A stretch of 64,000 nucleotides of DNA, taken from positions 36,172,001-36,236,000 of the forward strand of contig CM043698.1 of assembly GCA_023935145.1 (NCBI GenBank), written 5' to 3'. The translations under genes and the position numbers were made by a program. Each line of letters opens with the position of its first letter. Positions within the stretch are counted from its first letter, which is position 1. Below are positions 18,380 to 32,703 of this stretch, piece by piece. The notes below the pieces were generated by a model. That model was not told the origin of the DNA. It did not search any database and was given only the letters and a program-made list of their open reading frames with translations. The DNA comes from Bretschneidera sinensis (lineage: Eukaryota; Streptophyta; Magnoliopsida; Brassicales; Akaniaceae).

Positions 18380-21295
18380 TTATGTCCTGGTTCGAACAAG
18401 GGGTGATTGAGGTATAGGAGAGTGAGGGGAGAAAATGGAGGGTGACATCATGACATCGTGATCAAATCTTGATGAGAAGCTGAGTCTAAGGCTGTTTTGC
18501 CAGCAAAGTTTCCTCTTAAGCGGCATCATTGCCTCCTTATGCTGAAGCATAAAGGTTTTAATTCTTGATAAAGCAATTTCCAAGGTGTTATCGTCCATAT
18601 TGGCAAAGCAAACCCGAAACCAGCCTGGCTGCGAGCAATGGAAAGAAGAACCAGGTGAAACGTTGAGTTTAACTTCGTTTATTACCATTTTCCATAGCAC
18701 CATTTCTTCTTCGAATGTCTGCTCTTTGAGCAACCCATGCAAATCCATCCACAGAAACAAACCGGCATTGCTCTTTAAATACCCAATTCCTACTTGAGCA
18801 AGTCCACTTGTGAATACCTCGTGCCTCATTGCTAACCTCTTTTTGCTTTCAGCAACAAACCTATCAATAAACTCATCATCTGATAACATCGACGAAATCA
18901 GATGTTGGGTTTGCGAAGATACTAATCCGAAGCTTGACATCTTGCGAGCGCAACTCGTTACTGCATCATTGTATGAATAAACAATGCCAACTCTGAAACC
19001 GGGGAACCCCATGTCCTTCGAAAGACTATAAACAATGTGGATGAGGTCACGATTGTATTCAATGTCTTCCTCGATTATCTCAGAGATGCAAGTGAAATCA
19101 GGCTGGCTGAAGATAGTAGCAGCGTAAATCTCATCGCAGACAAGGTGGATATTCTTTTCATTGATGAAGCTCACTACATTTTTTAGTGTCTCTCGGTCTA
19201 AGATAGTACCCAATGGGTTTGATGGATTTGTTATGAGCAAACCCTTTATTCTGATGTTAGCTTCTTGGGCATTTTCATATGCAGCTTCCAAGGCATCAAT
19301 TGTAATCTTGAAATCATTGGAGCTTTCACAAACAACAGGAATGAGTTTGACTCCAGTTCTCCATCTCAAATCTCTATCAAATCTGCAATATATAGAATGC
19401 CAATCTTGTCATTAAGGCAGTTATAAGAAACATCATAACTTCTTTCAAGTAAATTTTGCTATTGGTTAATATGCTCAATGATATAATGATTTTTAGTTTT
19501 TTTGTAAAAGTAGTTGTGTAGATAAAAATTATTTAATATTTCGTAAAAAAATCATTTTTAATCGTTGTAGTGACACATTCAGTTTTTGAAAAATTGTTTT
19601 TCAGTATCTGATTTTTTTTTTAAATCGTTTTTTAAGGTTTTTTTAAAATAAAAACCATTTTAAAAACTCTATCTAACCGTATTATACAATTTGATTATTC
19701 ATTATCTAACTATCAAGGGTAAGAACACGATTTTCTTTTACTTCATTCTGCACTAACCAGGGTACATGTATTTTTCACGCAAAAATTGATCAATTACATT
19801 GAACCCAAGAAAAAAGTAAAAAGGGGAGAAGGGGGAAAAAGAAGTTGACTCGTAGAGGCAATTAGCATTTTAGTACATATCCCCCACTCACTGTTACTTC
19901 ATAGTTTATTGGACAAATGCCAAATAACTCTCATTCAATAAAGAGATGACTGAAAAGATGGGCCTAATTTTCATGAACTTGTATTGTCTTTGTTTTCTAT
20001 TATTGTTGACATTCAACATGTTAAGATGGAGAGCAATTCATACGGTAGAATATGTAACTTTGAATGAAACTATTGATCATATGTTTAATATAATAAATCA
20101 AATCAAATAAAATCGGTTAAAATATTTTACATGACGGAAGATCACATAAATACGAGCTTAAATATAAACCATAAATAAGTATTAATATGACTCAAAAGTC
20201 TCGAATGCAAACCATGCATATAAGTTATTTTTATTTTTTTATTTTTAACGTGATATCTTAACATAATAATTTATATTATATATATACATGCCCCCACCAA
20301 TAATACAAGTTGGCCAACCTAAGGATTGTGACTCTACGTGTTAGAAGGTTAGGGTTTCAACTTTTAATAGCTTTCGTAAGCTAGACCGTTGACTATTTCT
20401 TGATGTCTAATTGTTGATTTAATTGTTAATCTGTCTTTGTCTCTGTCTCCTTCTTTTAAGTGGGTATGGAGGCAGCCAGGCAGGTAGAGGTCAAGGTTGA
20501 AGGAGAACAACTCAAATACACAGACCATAAAGAACCAAAACCAGCTTTTAAGCTTAAGACCATATAATTAAATGATTGATTAATTACCCTGGATAATAAG
20601 GCGTCGGCACCAGGAATGCATCACCAGGATCAGCCAAGCAAAAGACAATCGTCTCATGAGCACCAGTTGCTCCACCACTCATAACAATGCGGTCAGGATC
20701 AAAACTAACTCTGTTCCCTCTCACCTTCCTCATAAATTTTGCTACAGCCTGTTGCATAGCAAAAAAAACATTCTTATAATACAAATTCATATTCTGATTT
20801 TATCATAAAGAAATGATTTTAATTGAATAATAAACCATAGAGAGCTAAAGGGTAGTTTTTAATTTGTTTCCATACATTTCTGAACTCTGTCAAGCCATGA
20901 TAATCTTGAAAGATAGCTATATCCTTGAATTCATTTACGCCTTCAGAAGTACAAATTGAAGCTGTTGGGTTGTTTACTAGCCATTCATGAATCAAATCAA
21001 AGCAAAGCTGCATAGGAAAATACAACTAAATTAATTAACGACCAAATTTAAGTTGTAATGCCTTTTGATCAAATGAACTTGCTTTAAAATAACACAAATT
21101 TAAAGAAAAATTATAAACTTTTATTACCTGATTTTCTGCAAGACCCATCTGGATAACTCCCTGAGGATTCCGTGTGGGATGAAAAGGGTCACTGTCGTAC
21201 GCCTTCCACCCGTCAAAATAAGGAGAATCTTCACCATGTCCATTGCTTGTTGCAATTTTAGACAACAGAACTTGATTTCTTAACATGAACACCAT
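18380..21295 (-). CDS. ACS: 1-aminocyclopropane-1-carboxylate synthase, type 1
   Basis: PLP enzyme converting S-adenosylmethionine to ACC, the rate-limiting step of ethylene synthesis, cytosolic. Exons (minus): 21295-21128, 21007-20876, 20748-20588, 19382-18380; 487 aa, the usual family length. Motifs in order: [67 protein letters not shown] and the PLP-lysine site [14 protein letters not shown]. The C-terminus has RLSFSSR followed by several Ser-Pro sites ending [13 protein letters not shown], the CDPK and MAP-kinase phosphorylation tail of type-1 isoforms such as Arabidopsis ACS2/ACS6, which controls protein stability. The start at 21295 keeps the usual short N-terminal extension; the Met three codons later is an alternative. 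All splice sites are GT-AG and the frame is intact. Confidence 0.96.
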
Positions 21296-21454
21296 TTTTC
21301 TCTGTTCTTTTGAAATGCACCAAGAGAATGATCACTAGAATTTATAGAGAGAAGCTAAGAGATTGGCTTATTGCTTGTGCTATAAGGTTAAGCAGCTGAG
21401 GAGAAAAACACTAAAGAATGTGAGGTTGAGAACTAAAGCTTCCTTAGTGTCATA

Positions 21455-21462
21455 TATTTATA
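21455..21462 (-). promoter_or_regulatory. Putative TATA box of the ACC synthase gene
   Basis: Minus-strand TATAAATA lies about 160 bp before the ATG at 21295, consistent with a leader of about 130 nt. Confidence 0.6.
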
Positions 21463-21463
21463 G

Positions 21464-24400
21464 TTGTGTTGGAGTCTCAGATGGCTAAGGTGTTTGTGAA
21501 TTTAATAGTGAGAATCATATTAAAAAATGAGAAGTTTCCATGAAAGAGGTAGTTTTTATCTTTGGAATGGGGTTTGGTGGAAGAAGGGAGGCAACAGCAG
21601 TTTGAGGAAATATTAAGACTAGTCGATCTACTTGGGGTCCCATACTGGGATTTTCTTAGTTAAAATTTGATCATCACAGCTGTTTTATTGTATCATATTA
21701 ACATCATCCTTGACACATTAATCTCTTGAAACATACACGAAATTGAAAAGAAACTTTCAGTGCGTTCAGTCATATATAGAAATTCTCTTGTTTTTTATAT
21801 TCTAAAAACATGTTATGAAAAATCTTCTGAAAACTGAACATTTTTCTACAACTGAAGGAATCCGAATATTTTTCCTCTTTGCTGAGTGTTGTAATGTACA
21901 TAATTAAACACTCATGGTGCATCACTGAAAATTGCATGCTACTGCATAACACCGGCAATTATCCACGGCTACATTTGGGCTTTGATAGATAAAGAAGAAA
22001 TGTAAATCGAAAGAAATCAGTGAGAAAAAAATAAAATGAAAAGGAATATTTTATCGTTTAATAAAAAATGAAAATAATAATAAATAATATTTTCTTTTCA
22101 CTTGTACAATTGAGTGAAAGTTAAAATATTTTTTTTCAATCTTATGTCTTTTTTCTTCTATTTCACATTAATTTTACATAAATATCACTATTTTTATTTT
22201 TCCAAAATCTCCCTCCTTTTTTTTTTTCCGAACTCTTTCATCCATTTTTTTCCATTCAAGAACTAATCTATATGTGGTCCTAAAAATACAAGTGTAATGA
22301 AAATAACATCGTATTTATTTCTTTTTGGTGGGTGTTGTACTGTAATATTAATTGTACACATTTCGTACACTTGAAAAAAAAATTTTGTTTAGAAAAAAAT
22401 TCATTCGAAATTTTTCTGTGAAATTTAAAAATTAATATTATCAATAATTTTTTTTAAATTATTAATAAAATTTTAAATGAATCTAAAATATTATACCCGA
22501 TATAAACAAGAATTATTGAGAAATTATAGCCAGTTCCTTCGAAAGACCGATCCTCTTGCCAATTTTTTTTGGCCCTTTTAAGAACTTTGCTTGATACTTG
22601 ATGTTTAACAGTGTGCAGGCTATAGACCAAAAGGGAAGACTATTCTAGCCATGACTATTTAATAAATAAATTGAAATTTATATCAACCACATTTATTGAT
22701 CAGATAATAGTATCCAGCACTGGAAGACTTTGACATTGATACAAAATAACTCAATACTGACCACAAAACCGGAAACTTAAAAAATTCAAGACAGGTCTCT
22801 ATCCAGTTGCTGTTCTTATCTAGAAACTTCAAACTCATACCCCATTTTTATAAATGCACCTATTTTTTGGCTTTCGCTTTAAGGATTAAGACGCGTATCA
22901 AAGCCAATATATATGAGGCATGCTAGCTTCAGTAACGACTGATGGCTATAGGCTAGCATCACACCGTGGTTTGCACGCACGTGATTGAGTGCACATGAAC
23001 CGTGCTTGATCAGGCATGCAACATGATGTCAGTCGTGACTGATGTTAATAATTCTAAGTTAACATTGTCTGAGCCGTGAGGTCTGACATAATTACAGATC
23101 TAACATATGGCTACAAATCACTTGTTACATTCATTGTTGTATTACCTGTCCCATAATATAGAGTAAATTATATGAAATTATCTGAAGTGGTTTTTATCTT
23201 ATTTAGTTTTTAAAGTTTTTAAAGTATGCACTTATTTATTTGTTATTAGTTTTTTTTGTTAGTTTTTTGATAGTTAATTATTTAAAATTCAGTTAAACTT
23301 TGTTTCAATTTATCAAAACATATTGAAAACTTTGTGCCGAATTTTGAAATTATTAAAAGGTAAAGTTGGATTTTTCAATAAGTTTTGATGAGTTGACATA
23401 ATGTTTGATTAAATTTTGAACAATTGACTAAAAGGAATTAACGATAACTAGATAAATGTATATTTTAAAAACTAGACGAAGTAACTGTAACTTTGAATTA
23501 AACTCAAATATGTTAATGTGATTTACCCTGATAATTAACCTTTGATTACAAATTACTTGCAACCCTTTTTCCATTACTTACCTCTTAGTTATTAGTATTA
23601 TTTTCATCTCAAAGTGGATGTCATTTTTAATTTTTCAAATAATTTTGGTTATGATGTTTTTATTATTTTATTAATTAAAAATTATAAAAAAAATTGAGTA
23701 ATAATTTTTGAATATTTGTGAATTATATTGAAAATTTTAATTATTTTATTAATTTAAAATTAATCATTTAATTGAGGAAATAATGTAAAGTGGCAATCTT
23801 TTGCAGCTAATGGGTTATTGTTATTATTATTATTATTATTATGTTGTTTCCTCAAAACCTATTTTTATTTTAAAAAAACAAATGTGTATATAGTTCTTAA
23901 TTGAGTATTTAATATTTGCAGCCATATGCGGTGACCAACATAAGGTCGAGTAAGATTTTCATGGTCAAGATGGAATTGTTGATGCTGAAGCCTTCAAAGT
24001 ATCCATTTTGACCAGCCTGTCTGGTCTAAGTTGAAATTTGCTTGTACATTAAACAAAAAGTCCAACACGTGAGAGTTGAATTTTCATTTTAAGAATGAAA
24101 ATCATATAACTTCCTCTTTGAATTAATCCTTCGAGTCACAAGTCACGGATTCAAAAATTGTTTTGAAAGTCGAGAGAAAATAAAAATTTTGTTCTTTACA
24201 TTGTAAAATAATACTTAATAAAGAGAAGAAGAAAAACAAATCTGTCCCTTCTTTGAATGGAAAATTTTCATAACTAAACATTTTAAATCACAAGAAATAA
24301 AAAATGAAAACACATGTTAAGAATTGAAAGTACTTTCGTCAAACTTACTAAAAAACCACATTACGAATTGAAAGTATTTTGTTAATGCTGTCGAGGAATA

Positions 24401-25122
24401 AGAAACAATAATATGACAGAGTAAGATAAATGTCTCATATGGCGTAGGTCTTGGATTCAATGCTCGTACAAATAACTTTTTAAAGGTTATATCAACGGAT
24501 ATTATTTTAAGTTTTATTCAGTACATGTGCACAGAACGATTTGCATGTATCCAAAAAATAATTAAGTCAAAAGTATTATTTATGTCAAAGATTCTCATAC
24601 ATACGTCACTCAAAATGAGAATTTAAAAAAACAAAAATGTTTTGATTACTAAAAAAGTGTAGCTAACTTAAATCTCTAAAGAACATAAGGGCAAATGCAG
24701 AAGTTAGAATTAGGAGAAGCACACAATATTGAAAAGACCAAATTTGTCTAAAATATTGATTTTCAGGTCACGCATACAGCAAATGGCCACCAAAGTATTC
24801 AAAGATACACGAGGTTAAATTCGAATATTTCTATTTAGTATTCTTTAGTATTATAGTTTTAATTTAAGCGTGGATTAATATGTCAAACTTCTGACCACAT
24901 GCTCGTATCTTATATTTTTAACTTGCTCCTATTCAGAATCTGTGACTGGTCAAAAGTAAACATACCATGATCATTCAAGTCTAATTGAGTGAAACAGTGT
25001 ATAACTCCATAGATAATTCTGTTCAACGAAATGTTTTGGGTGTGAGAACTAACCGATTTGATCTCTGTATACGGTAATGAATATACAACTTCGATAAAAG
25101 ACAATAAACTTGAAGGCCCCCT
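21464..25122. other. Intergenic, promoter side of ACS, no supported gene
   Basis: AT-rich sequence with a (TTA)n run near 23818-23842. A weak tRNA-like B-box phrase (GGATTCAATGC, about 24454) hints at an old SINE but I could not define ends. No exon or RNA gene supported. Confidence 0.6.
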
Positions 25123-28007
25123 TTATTTCTTAATAAGAAGGACGACGGTGTGAGCTGCAATGCTCCTATTCTCACCAAGGCTATCGACCTTCTCGTGAGT
25201 TTTCGCTTTTAGACTTACAACAGAGGGATCTGCTCCTAGCAGCTCTGACAAACTGGCCCTCATAGCTTCCTTGTGCGGGCTCAGTTTTGGTCTTTGGAGA
25301 ATCAATTTTGTAGCCTGCCTCATGCATGAGTCTCACCTGAAATGAACCGTATCAGACTGGATGATGATAATCTGAAATTCTGAACTGCAAGAACCACTCG
25401 CATTATATCCTCCCATGTTCACAGAAAATAAAATAAAATATGTGGCTAGAAGAAGCAATCCCTTGCACAACTAACTCAACAAGTGATGAAGCATGAGAAT
25501 GAGTGTCCAAAACATTATCTCTAGTAAGAAAGGTCCCTTTATGTTTGATATAATTTGCATGGCATATTGAGATACAATTTCTTTTTTATAAGTGAGATAA
25601 TACATATGTAAGGAGGAATGAGGAATCCCCCAGCTGAAGTAAACTTGAACCCATTACTAATTTCCAAGATGTGAGTTCAGAGGAATTAAGAGACCAGATA
25701 GGCCTCTTCCCTTGAATATAATCAACCGACCTGCTACATCAACACTACCCTTTGTTCCTGTCTACCTGTTTGTTTCACCCTTTGCTCATTTGCTTCTCAT
25801 GGTTCTTTCCTACCAAACTCACACCCAAATTGCAACTCAGCTCAATGAAACTCCATCCTACCAAATTAATTTCACAATTTCACATTCAATTATAGCACCA
25901 ACAGTCACAAGAAAGAAAACTAAAAAATTTGACTACCGAAGGCAGTCATAAGAACATTAGAAACCTATTTGTTTTCTGTCTAATCAACATGATGTATGCA
26001 TTAGATGCCAGGTTTGCCAATTATTCCTCTTCTTCTGTGCATGGTGCATTGTATAAATATCTGGGGAAAACCATATAAGGAATATATATGAACCATCGGC
26101 ACACCCAAAAATAAATTAAGATTATCAACTTAAGACCTTGATTGCTGTGTCCTTCTCATTGACTACAAACTTTCAGAATACAAGCCCTAAGCCTAAGATA
26201 ATTGCACACATGCATTATTGTAAGAAACCGATTGTGATAGGCACATCTATATAGACAACATCACTCATCTTTTGCAGGCTAGATTAGTTAACGAAAGCAT
26301 GATTATAATGTTATAGTATTAGGTTTTCCTTCATTTTACACAATACATATCCTAATTCCCTTTCTAACCCTAATTCCATTCTTTAACTAAGAACAAATAA
26401 AGCTGTCCAGAATAAGGGTTCATTTAACTGTCTGACATAGTCACCACCAGACAGGAAGCTACATAGTTTCCCAGGATTGATATTAAAGCATCCATTGCAC
26501 TTGCTTTATTGGTCCAAAATAACTAAACCTATATTACCTTGTTTTACTCTTGCATGTCGAACAAAAAATTGGATCTTTCATATGAGGCCGTGAGTTTTAT
26601 TTAGCAACCAATTCTCTCACCAAGTTCACTCTCAAGCAAAGGAACCAATAATTAAAAAATGATGATTATCATATAAAAGAACTGTTTTCCATTCCCTATC
26701 CTGAACCAGATGACAGCTCTGAACAAGCACCAGTGTCCAGGCTCAAACCCCAAGAATTCAAACAGTAAGGGTGCGTTGGGTGCGTTTAGTTGTGAAAATT
26801 TTCATCAGCGTTTTCTTTAATATTTTCTTCAATAATTTACATATTTTTAACATAATTTGAAAAATAACACTAATAATTCTAATATAGCAAGAAAAAATGG
26901 TTTTTAAATTTTTCCAATAGTACGTTGGAAAGAACGAAAGAGAAGTGTTGTTTTTCAAATTATGTTAAGAATACCCCAATTGTTGAAGAAAATTGAGATG
27001 GAAAATGGAACAGCTAAACGCACCTAAATAGTCTTCCATTGTGCTTAATGCTTACCAAAGAGTGACCAACCAGGCTTAAACTCAATATAACTATTATTTT
27101 TATAAGAAAACTCAATATAACTATAAAAAGGATCTAATCCATTCTTTATCCCTTCAACAAGAACAATATTTCAAGCTAGCATTTTTCAAAATCTTTAATA
27201 CAGTTTCTACTTTTAAAAAAAATACAGTTTCTAAGCACGGCTCATATCAGAGATGCCCAACATGCACCGATTAGAATTACAAAGGAGTCCCTCAAAGCAC
27301 CCACAAACAAATTTAACAACATAAGCACAAAAACAAAACCAATATATAAAAACCATAATTTTTTTTTTCAAAATGAACATACTACATTAAAGAATTAACA
27401 AGAACAAAGAAACTCACAGCTTCTTTGATAAAAACAGACGATGGTGCTCCCTTCCACTTAGGATCAGAATCTGGAAATATCTGCCCAATATCAGGGAGCC
27501 CTAAAGCACCCAAAATCGCATCAACAACACAATGGAGCAACACATCCCCTGCAACACGAATACCAATACAACTCAAGCCAATGAAAGTAACAATAAAGAA
27601 TAATCTATCAAAAATACAAAAAAAAATAACCATCAGGAATCCAACAAATTACCATCAGAGTGAGCCTCACAGCCTCTATCATGTGGGTTATTGATCCCAC
27701 CAATGATCAAAGGGTAGCCAGGCTCCAACCGGTGGAGATCAAACCCGTGGCCCACACGGAATGGCAAGGACTTGGAGGGTTTGATTGAGGTTGCAGGTTC
27801 ACCGAATTTGATGGAGGTTGTAGCAGCCCAAGCTGAAACAGAAGGCCCTGAGTTAGGTGAAATAGAAGCCGGTGTCCTTACGACGAAACTAGGATGTCTG
27901 GTTGCACAAGTACGAGGGTTTAGAACAGGAGAAAGAGGAGAGAGTGGCTTGTTGGTAATTTTTGTGGTGATTGGAGAATAGGTGCATAAGTGAGTAGCCA
28001 TGGCCAT
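25123..28007 (-). CDS. ISPF: 2-C-methyl-D-erythritol 2,4-cyclodiphosphate synthase, plastid, with exon-3 frameshift
   Basis: MEP-pathway enzyme forming MEcPP, precursor of plastid isoprenoids. Exons (minus): 28007-27653, 27548-27418, 25336-25123. Exon 1 has a Ser/Thr-rich plastid transit peptide (about 60 residues), then [18 protein letters not shown] with the metal-ligand DxH and CEAHSDG. Exon 2 reads [21 protein letters not shown] and [10 protein letters not shown]. Exon 3 enters in phase 0 as [11 protein letters not shown], but the conserved continuation [14 protein letters not shown]...HTVVLLIKK lies in a different frame. The residues normally between (GNLDAT in the family) are missing, consistent with loss of about 20 nt between short TTG-type repeats near 25300. 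As read, exon 3 reaches a stop early, losing the C-terminal third. Either a pseudogenised copy or an assembly error. Family assignment is certain. Confidence 0.92.
26778..27025. mobile_element. MITE in ISPF intron 2
   Basis: Terminal inverted repeats GGTGCGTTTAG (26779) and CTAAACGCACC (27014-27024) bound about 250 bp of AT-rich non-coding DNA. TGCGTTTAG-type ends are common in plant hAT-like MITEs. Target-site duplication not resolved. Confidence 0.65.
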
Positions 28008-28738
28008 TGAAATTATTTTCCACAGCTTTCTCTGTGTGTGGTATCAGTTAGTGTTGACCGTTGACTCCTGTGTACGTTAATGTTGGGTTTGGGGCTTTTC
28101 GGATTTTTTTTGGCAATTTTTTCCTTTTTAATAATAGTTTGGCAAGTTTTTACATACTACCACTACATTCAAGACCAGTTTCCTCTAACTTGGGCCAGGT
28201 TGAAACTTTTGTCTTTGTCCTACTAATGTTATGCCTTAACGAAACAAGGGATCCTACTTTGTTTTTTTTAAGCTTTTCGAAAAATCTCAAATCAGTTGAA
28301 GATAAAGGAGTAGTCAACTACATCCAACAAAAAAGTACTCAAGGGGTTAAAATTTAAAAACATTCAATGAAATGATAAAGAGGGTTTAAGATACATAATT
28401 AAAAAAAATGGCAAATATTTTGGGCAAATCAGATAAAGATTCAAATTAACAAGAACTACGGATGTAAAAGATTGATTTGTTTTAGGTTTTCATTTACTCT
28501 TATGATCATATTTGCATTCATGAATTCCTGTCTAAAATCATAGGTGTCCAACAACAAGAACCGGAAAAAAAATAGAAATTGGAAAAAGAAAACAACCAGA
28601 TAATCTACATGTATGGCTAAGCTAAGAAGTTACAACAATGGGTAAGCAAGACCCTTTTCAGTTTACAAACAACATACATGTGACTAAATGAGAGATTTTT
28701 ACATTAACTTCAAGTAAAACTGTACGAGGCAGAAAAGC

Positions 28739-31700
28739 TCAGTATGACGAAGAAGCCCTTGGTTGCTTGCCTCCATGCTCAGGTATTAGATGTTCGGAGG
28801 CAGCTCTCTTTGTTCTCAACTGCAATGAGAAAGCCAATTAGAAACTACAACAGCTAGATTCACTCTCTCCATCTTTCTATCTCCCCCCTTCCGCTCTCCC
28901 TAGCTGTCTTCTTTCCCGTGTGAGTTTGTGTGCTAATGTGACATGCACTCATAAAATATAAGGAACCACAGAGATAAACTACAAACCTTCTCGTCAGCAC
29001 GCTGATAGAAACTTCTTATGAGAATATTTTTGGCTTCAGTAGATATCACTGCCAGAAAGTTCAGGACAGGTCAGGCACAAGATGAAGATGTCCCCATATC
29101 AAAAAAGCTATGAAGTTCATCTAATCAAACATGGACCATTATGCCTATTTACCAAACCTGCCCTTGTAGCAAAGACTCTTCAGGAAAAGCATACAATACG
29201 AAGAATCGCAACATATTGGTTGAAACCTGTGACAGCCTACATAATTACATTCCAATAACTTCAAACATCAATTTGTATCACCCAATCAAATGATGATCAT
29301 CTCTTTATTACCCAATCAACTGATGACACTAGGTTCTTTATGAACTAATTTTCATTGCAAAAGGGGCAAAAAAAAGAATTTTACCGAATCTTAACTGATG
29401 TCAATGGGCAATACCTAGAGGCAAAAGGTCAATAAAAGAAGATATCAATACAACAAGGTCATTTTGTACTTCTTAAAACCTATAAGTCAAACTCAGACTA
29501 GTAGTCTCAATTAAGACAAACTACAGATCTCTCGATTTTATATACCTAACAGCTGTTACAAATCTATTAGTTGTTCAATGATGGTAAGTATTCATTGCAC
29601 AGAGTGATACGAATCCCAACATGAACTGTTTCTAAGGAACTGACCTAACTGCCAGGCCTTCGAAAGACTGGAGCAACCTCAACATGAACTTGACCTGGTC
29701 CTACTATATGCGTGATTGTACAATGTTCACGTATCATCCAACTCAGTCTCCCAACATCACCTAATGTGGTCAACAAGTCAAGGTCACTTCATTCAAGACT
29801 TTTTCTACCTGAGAGTAGCCATGTGGACGCATGAAGACGCAACTACTACAGAATGGATACAAGCATGAATAATATATGCTGAGTATTATGGTTTTCAAAA
29901 AGAGATACAGTAACAAATTACATAAACTCAAACAGTATCACCACAACATGAGATGAAATCTAATAGCTTCAACCAAAGGTTACCATGTTTTTATCATCAA
30001 CCGCTAAAATAGAAGGCATATCCCATTCTTACCCAAAAATTAAAACATGAGAGACAAAGATATCTTTGTTACCTTGATCAGGTGGTGGAAGAGTTCGGCT
30101 GTGAGTAGGATGATAGGTAGCAGGTGTCATTTTCTACCAAAATAAGAAAGTACAACAATAAGAGAGGAAAGAATCCATATACTGGATACATAAATAATAG
30201 TTTGTCACAAACTATATAGTTCATTTAATTCTAGAGGGTTGTAACAGAAATTCTGTCCAACAGCATTCACTCTGGAGCTGGATGGACATAGCATACAGCT
30301 TTAAAAAGCTCAAATACAAATCTCTGCTTGTTGGATATGTCGTATACGCTATCTGGACGTCTCAAAAGCTCGCAACCGATTCCAAAAATTCCAACAGATA
30401 GGCAGATAAATCATCAGATCAATCACAAATAGACACCAAAGAGTAACTCTTCATGATTGATGGCTGAGCAATTCTGGATAAGAGCCCGCCATAAACTATT
30501 CAGAAAGAATATGTATGCAACTGCATAAGCAGATACATGTGAGCATACCATAAAAGGAAACTCTAAGCGCTATATTGAATATTGCTGGCATGCGGCAGTA
30601 TTCCACCATTCATCCTACTTCAACATTACTAGGTGGGATCCACTCATATAAAGATTTTCACAGAAATTTTGCCATATTTCGCGGCTCCTGTTCTTTTTTA
30701 AAGATTGAATATTTCATCTCAACTAAAAAGGCTTCCTTGCAAGAGGAATGTACTTTAGAATAGAAGCCATAGTTACGGAATATCTTCAAATAATTATGTG
30801 CACATGTCACAGTTACTGACTATGGGAATTTATCAATATTTTAATTTATATCATTATTTAATTGAACATTACACTGCAACGTACCGAAGGGGTAAATACC
30901 AACATTTGACAAAGATAGACTTTTGAAGATGAAATAACCTAATGCAAAATAAGAAAATTTCAACGAAACAGTGTCTTCATAAATCTTTGTTAGCATAGTT
31001 GTTGCCTCATCAAAACAGAGACAAGCTGAAAATAAAGCAAGAAGCACCTGAGGGAAAAGCGAAGGAAAATAATTAACAGAAGAAGAATTTTCCGAATGAA
31101 AGAAAGGAAAAAAATTAAATACTAGGTGAAGATCCCTCATTTAACTCTCTTTACCTCCTACTTGTTCTGCTAAAGTGTCCAATAGTATCTCCAAACACAT
31201 GACAATAATGAAGTGCCAAAGCTAGGACAAAAGGCTCGTTTTATCAGTTCCGTTACTTATTTTTTTGACATCACTGGGATTTGTAAAAGGAAACTCATTC
31301 AATCAATCTATGGAAAGCACACCCAGCCCAAACATCTGCCAAAAGGGCTTAACTTTCTGAGAAAGGGTAAAGTGTTAAGTAGGTAAGTGACACGTAAATA
31401 ACTTGTCACGATAAACTCCTATCTGCAATCTTGGAACTAGTTAAGAGCACAATCTTACCGCATTTAAGTTAAAATGTCAAATCATCTTGTTCACAACACA
31501 ATCTGAGAGTTTCTTATCTCAGGATCAATGGAAAGGAGAGGGAAGAAGAGGATAAGAGTATCCTTTCAAATTCTCTCATTTCCTCTCCTTTACTCTCCCT
31601 ACCATCTCCTAAACAAAGGGGAATTAAAAAAATATATATACCCTGTAGTTTTGAGGGGATTTTGAGAGATAAATGTACCCCTCCAAACCCTCTCTTCTCC

Positions 31701-32703
31701 ACTAAAAAACACAGAAAAAAAATCCAAACAAGGGGATACATAAACCCCTTCATTTCCTTTCCCTTTTTTCTTTAATCCCCTCCTTCCAAATAAGGAATAA
31801 AAGTTAATTTTAACACATTAATAACTTTGGAAACCAACAGACACATGCACCAGATAAAACTTTAATATCATTTTTCAGGAAACTAAGCGCATTGCATTAT
31901 CTAAGAGAAGGATTACATTCTAATGTTTATTTACACAAACACATTTTTAGTTTACCAAATATATTACAAAGAATTATAGCAACATTTTTTATGATAAAAA
32001 GTTTACTTCAATGCAGGACCGTAACTACAGCTGATTCAGTTCAGTTCTATCATCCCACGCTCAAATGTATCATAAAACAGATACTACTAACTACAAACCA
32101 CACCAAAATAAGTTTAAATAATAAGCAAATGGCATAACAATTCCAGATATTTAAACAGCAAAATTTCATTCTTTCTTCTTTTTGTCTATATAAAGCTTGT
32201 GGAAACATAATGAGGGTAAACAACTTAAACAAATTATACTCGAAACTGTAGCAACTGGTATCTACCATAGCATTAGGGTACAAACACAGAACTACATATT
32301 CTAAATTATTTATTCAACTTGTCCCAGAAACCCTCAAAATTTCCTAAGCAGATCACAACAAAAACGCATCTGGATGTACCAGGTTGAGCATAACAACCTA
32401 ATCTAAAATGGGACAAACTGATCATAAAAAAATGTGACCCTTTTCACTTCTGAACTCAACTCAGCAAATCCTTATCTCAACAACTTGTGGGTATTTTTAG
32501 CAACAGTTATATCAACATACAAACTTGAGCAGATCATACAAATCCGTACTTTTATTATATAAAATAGTTACAAAAGAAACAAACAGAAGTGATCTGATTT
32601 TAGACATTGAGATACTTACAGAGGGATTTGAAGGATCAGAGGGTCGAAGTTGGCTAAAATTGTGAGGGTCAAATGAGGGCCAGTCACCAAGCATAGACCC
32701 CAT
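28739..32703 (-). CDS. DDA1: DET1- and DDB1-associated protein 1
   Basis: Small substrate-receptor subunit of the CUL4-DDB1-COP10-DET1 ubiquitin ligase, in Arabidopsis reported to target ABA receptors for turnover. Exons (minus): 32703-32620, 30133-30073, 29048-28987, 28819-28739; 95 aa with intact phases. Exon 1 gives [20 protein letters not shown] and SDPSNPS; exon 2 [20 protein letters not shown]; exon 3 [20 protein letters not shown]; exon 4 [17 protein letters not shown] ending SSSY. This is the whole conserved DDA1 core (DDB1-binding N-terminus and central helix) at the normal length. The single-exon open frame that continues past 32620 is intron read-through. Introns are large, the first about 2.5 kb with a MITE. 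It lies downstream-to-upstream of ISPF on the same strand. Confidence 0.94.
31526..31792. mobile_element. MITE-like element in DDA1 intron 1
   Basis: Left end AATGGAAAGGAGAGGG is mirrored by CCCCTCCTTCCAAAT at the right end (about 31778-31792), and the interior has mirrored CCCTCTC/GAGGGG words. Non-coding. Target-site duplication not clear. Confidence 0.5.
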
